From assembly GCA_011048585.1 (NCBI GenBank), contig DSDS01000119.1:1-14988 (forward strand): 14,988 nucleotides of DNA. Reading direction: 5' to 3'. Under the pieces are notes generated by a model that worked only from the letters and a program-made list of their open reading frames with translations, made no database searches and was not told the DNA's origin. The position numbers and the translations under genes were made by a program. Origin of the DNA: Desulfurivibrio alkaliphilus (GTDB taxonomy: Bacteria; Desulfobacterota; Desulfobulbia; Desulfobulbales; Desulfurivibrionaceae). How positions within the stretch are numbered: position 1 is the first letter of the stretch; each line of letters opens with the position of its first letter. Below are positions 14,868 to 14,988 of this stretch, piece after piece.

Positions 14868-14988
14868 GTAATCGTTCAGCAGCACCGCATCTTCGGGCGA
14901 TCAGCCAGGCTTACGTACACGGGGTACGCGGCGCTTGGCCGCTTGCCCGAACCTGCGGCACTGCTTAACGATTACAGCCCGTTAAATC
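14868..14988. repeat. 108-base palindromic repeat upstream of ftsA, with repeated flank
   Basis: The palindrome runs from 14868 to 14975. Its outer arms are GTAATCGTTCAGCAG (14868-14882) and CTGCTTAACGATTAC (14961-14975). Its tip is CGTAC (14914-14918), loop ACGGG, GTACG (14924-14928). By hand alignment about 39 of 51 left-arm bases can pair. Bases 14899-14988 match 1-90 except at 14966. The substitution at 14966 breaks a pair that the copy at 1-90 would keep. No open frame lies inside. Size and structure suggest a dispersed REP- or MITE-like intergenic element, but only two copies are visible. Confidence 0.8.

Noticed and set aside
13699..14871. Long plus-strand frames opposite ftsA and ftsZ
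   Set aside because: FtsA and FtsZ motifs are unambiguous on the minus strand, and the opposite frames show only His-, Pro- and Gln-rich shadow composition.
1..14988. Complete circular plasmid or phage genome because of matching ends
   Set aside because: The ends differ by one base, the match is a palindromic intergenic repeat, and the genes are core chromosomal ones with no replication, packaging or mobility genes.
1..14988. CRISPR array, defence system, insertion sequence or tRNA/rRNA gene
   Set aside because: Scanning found no regularly spaced repeats, transposase, integrase or nuclease-helicase gene, and no cloverleaf-like or rRNA-like segment.

Overview
The window looks like chromosomal DNA of a sulfate-metabolising deltaproteobacterium (Desulfobacterota). 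It carries both subunits of dissimilatory adenylylsulfate (APS) reductase and the three-subunit Qmo membrane complex that exchanges electrons with it. High G+C, codon use with G/C-rich third positions and the sequence style of FtsZ and the radical SAM protein would suit the Desulfobulbales, but the exact lineage is inferred and not shown by any marker here.

Layout from left to right. Positions 1-90 are a partial copy of a palindromic repeat. A strong terminator (134-172) then closes a minus-strand energy-metabolism block: qmoC (192-1388), qmoB (1412-3670), qmoA (3677-4933), a 309-base spacer with a perfect-stem terminator and a weak promoter candidate, aprA (5243-7258) and aprB (7319-7747). 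Upstream of aprB is a 400-base divergent control region. It holds a near-consensus minus-strand promoter for aprBA, a leader of about 220 nucleotides with a terminator-like hairpin and a second stable hairpin near the ribosome binding site, and a plus-strand promoter for the neighbouring gene. That neighbour (8148-9107) is a YkgJ-type cysteine-cluster protein with a coiled-coil tail, the only plus-strand gene. It converges on a second minus-strand group: ftsA (14841-13609), ftsZ (13538-12381), a radical SAM protein with an N-terminal B12-binding-like region (12368-10575) and a membrane sensor histidine kinase (10582-9119), tightly packed and partly overlapping. A second copy of the palindromic repeat (14868 to the window end) sits directly upstream of ftsA.

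How it works together. In the Apr/Qmo block AprBA interconverts APS and sulfite plus AMP in the cytoplasm, and QmoABC connects it to the menaquinone pool. The terminator between aprA and qmoA suggests that the very abundant enzyme and its less abundant membrane partner are made in different amounts. The second block pairs the core division proteins FtsA and FtsZ with two genes of unknown role, a radical SAM enzyme and a kinase whose response regulator is not in the window.

No CRISPR array, transposase, integrase, phage gene, tRNA or rRNA was seen. The best candidates for something undescribed are the aprB leader with its internal terminator-like hairpin, the 108-base palindromic repeat next to ftsA, and the ftsZ-radical SAM-kinase arrangement.
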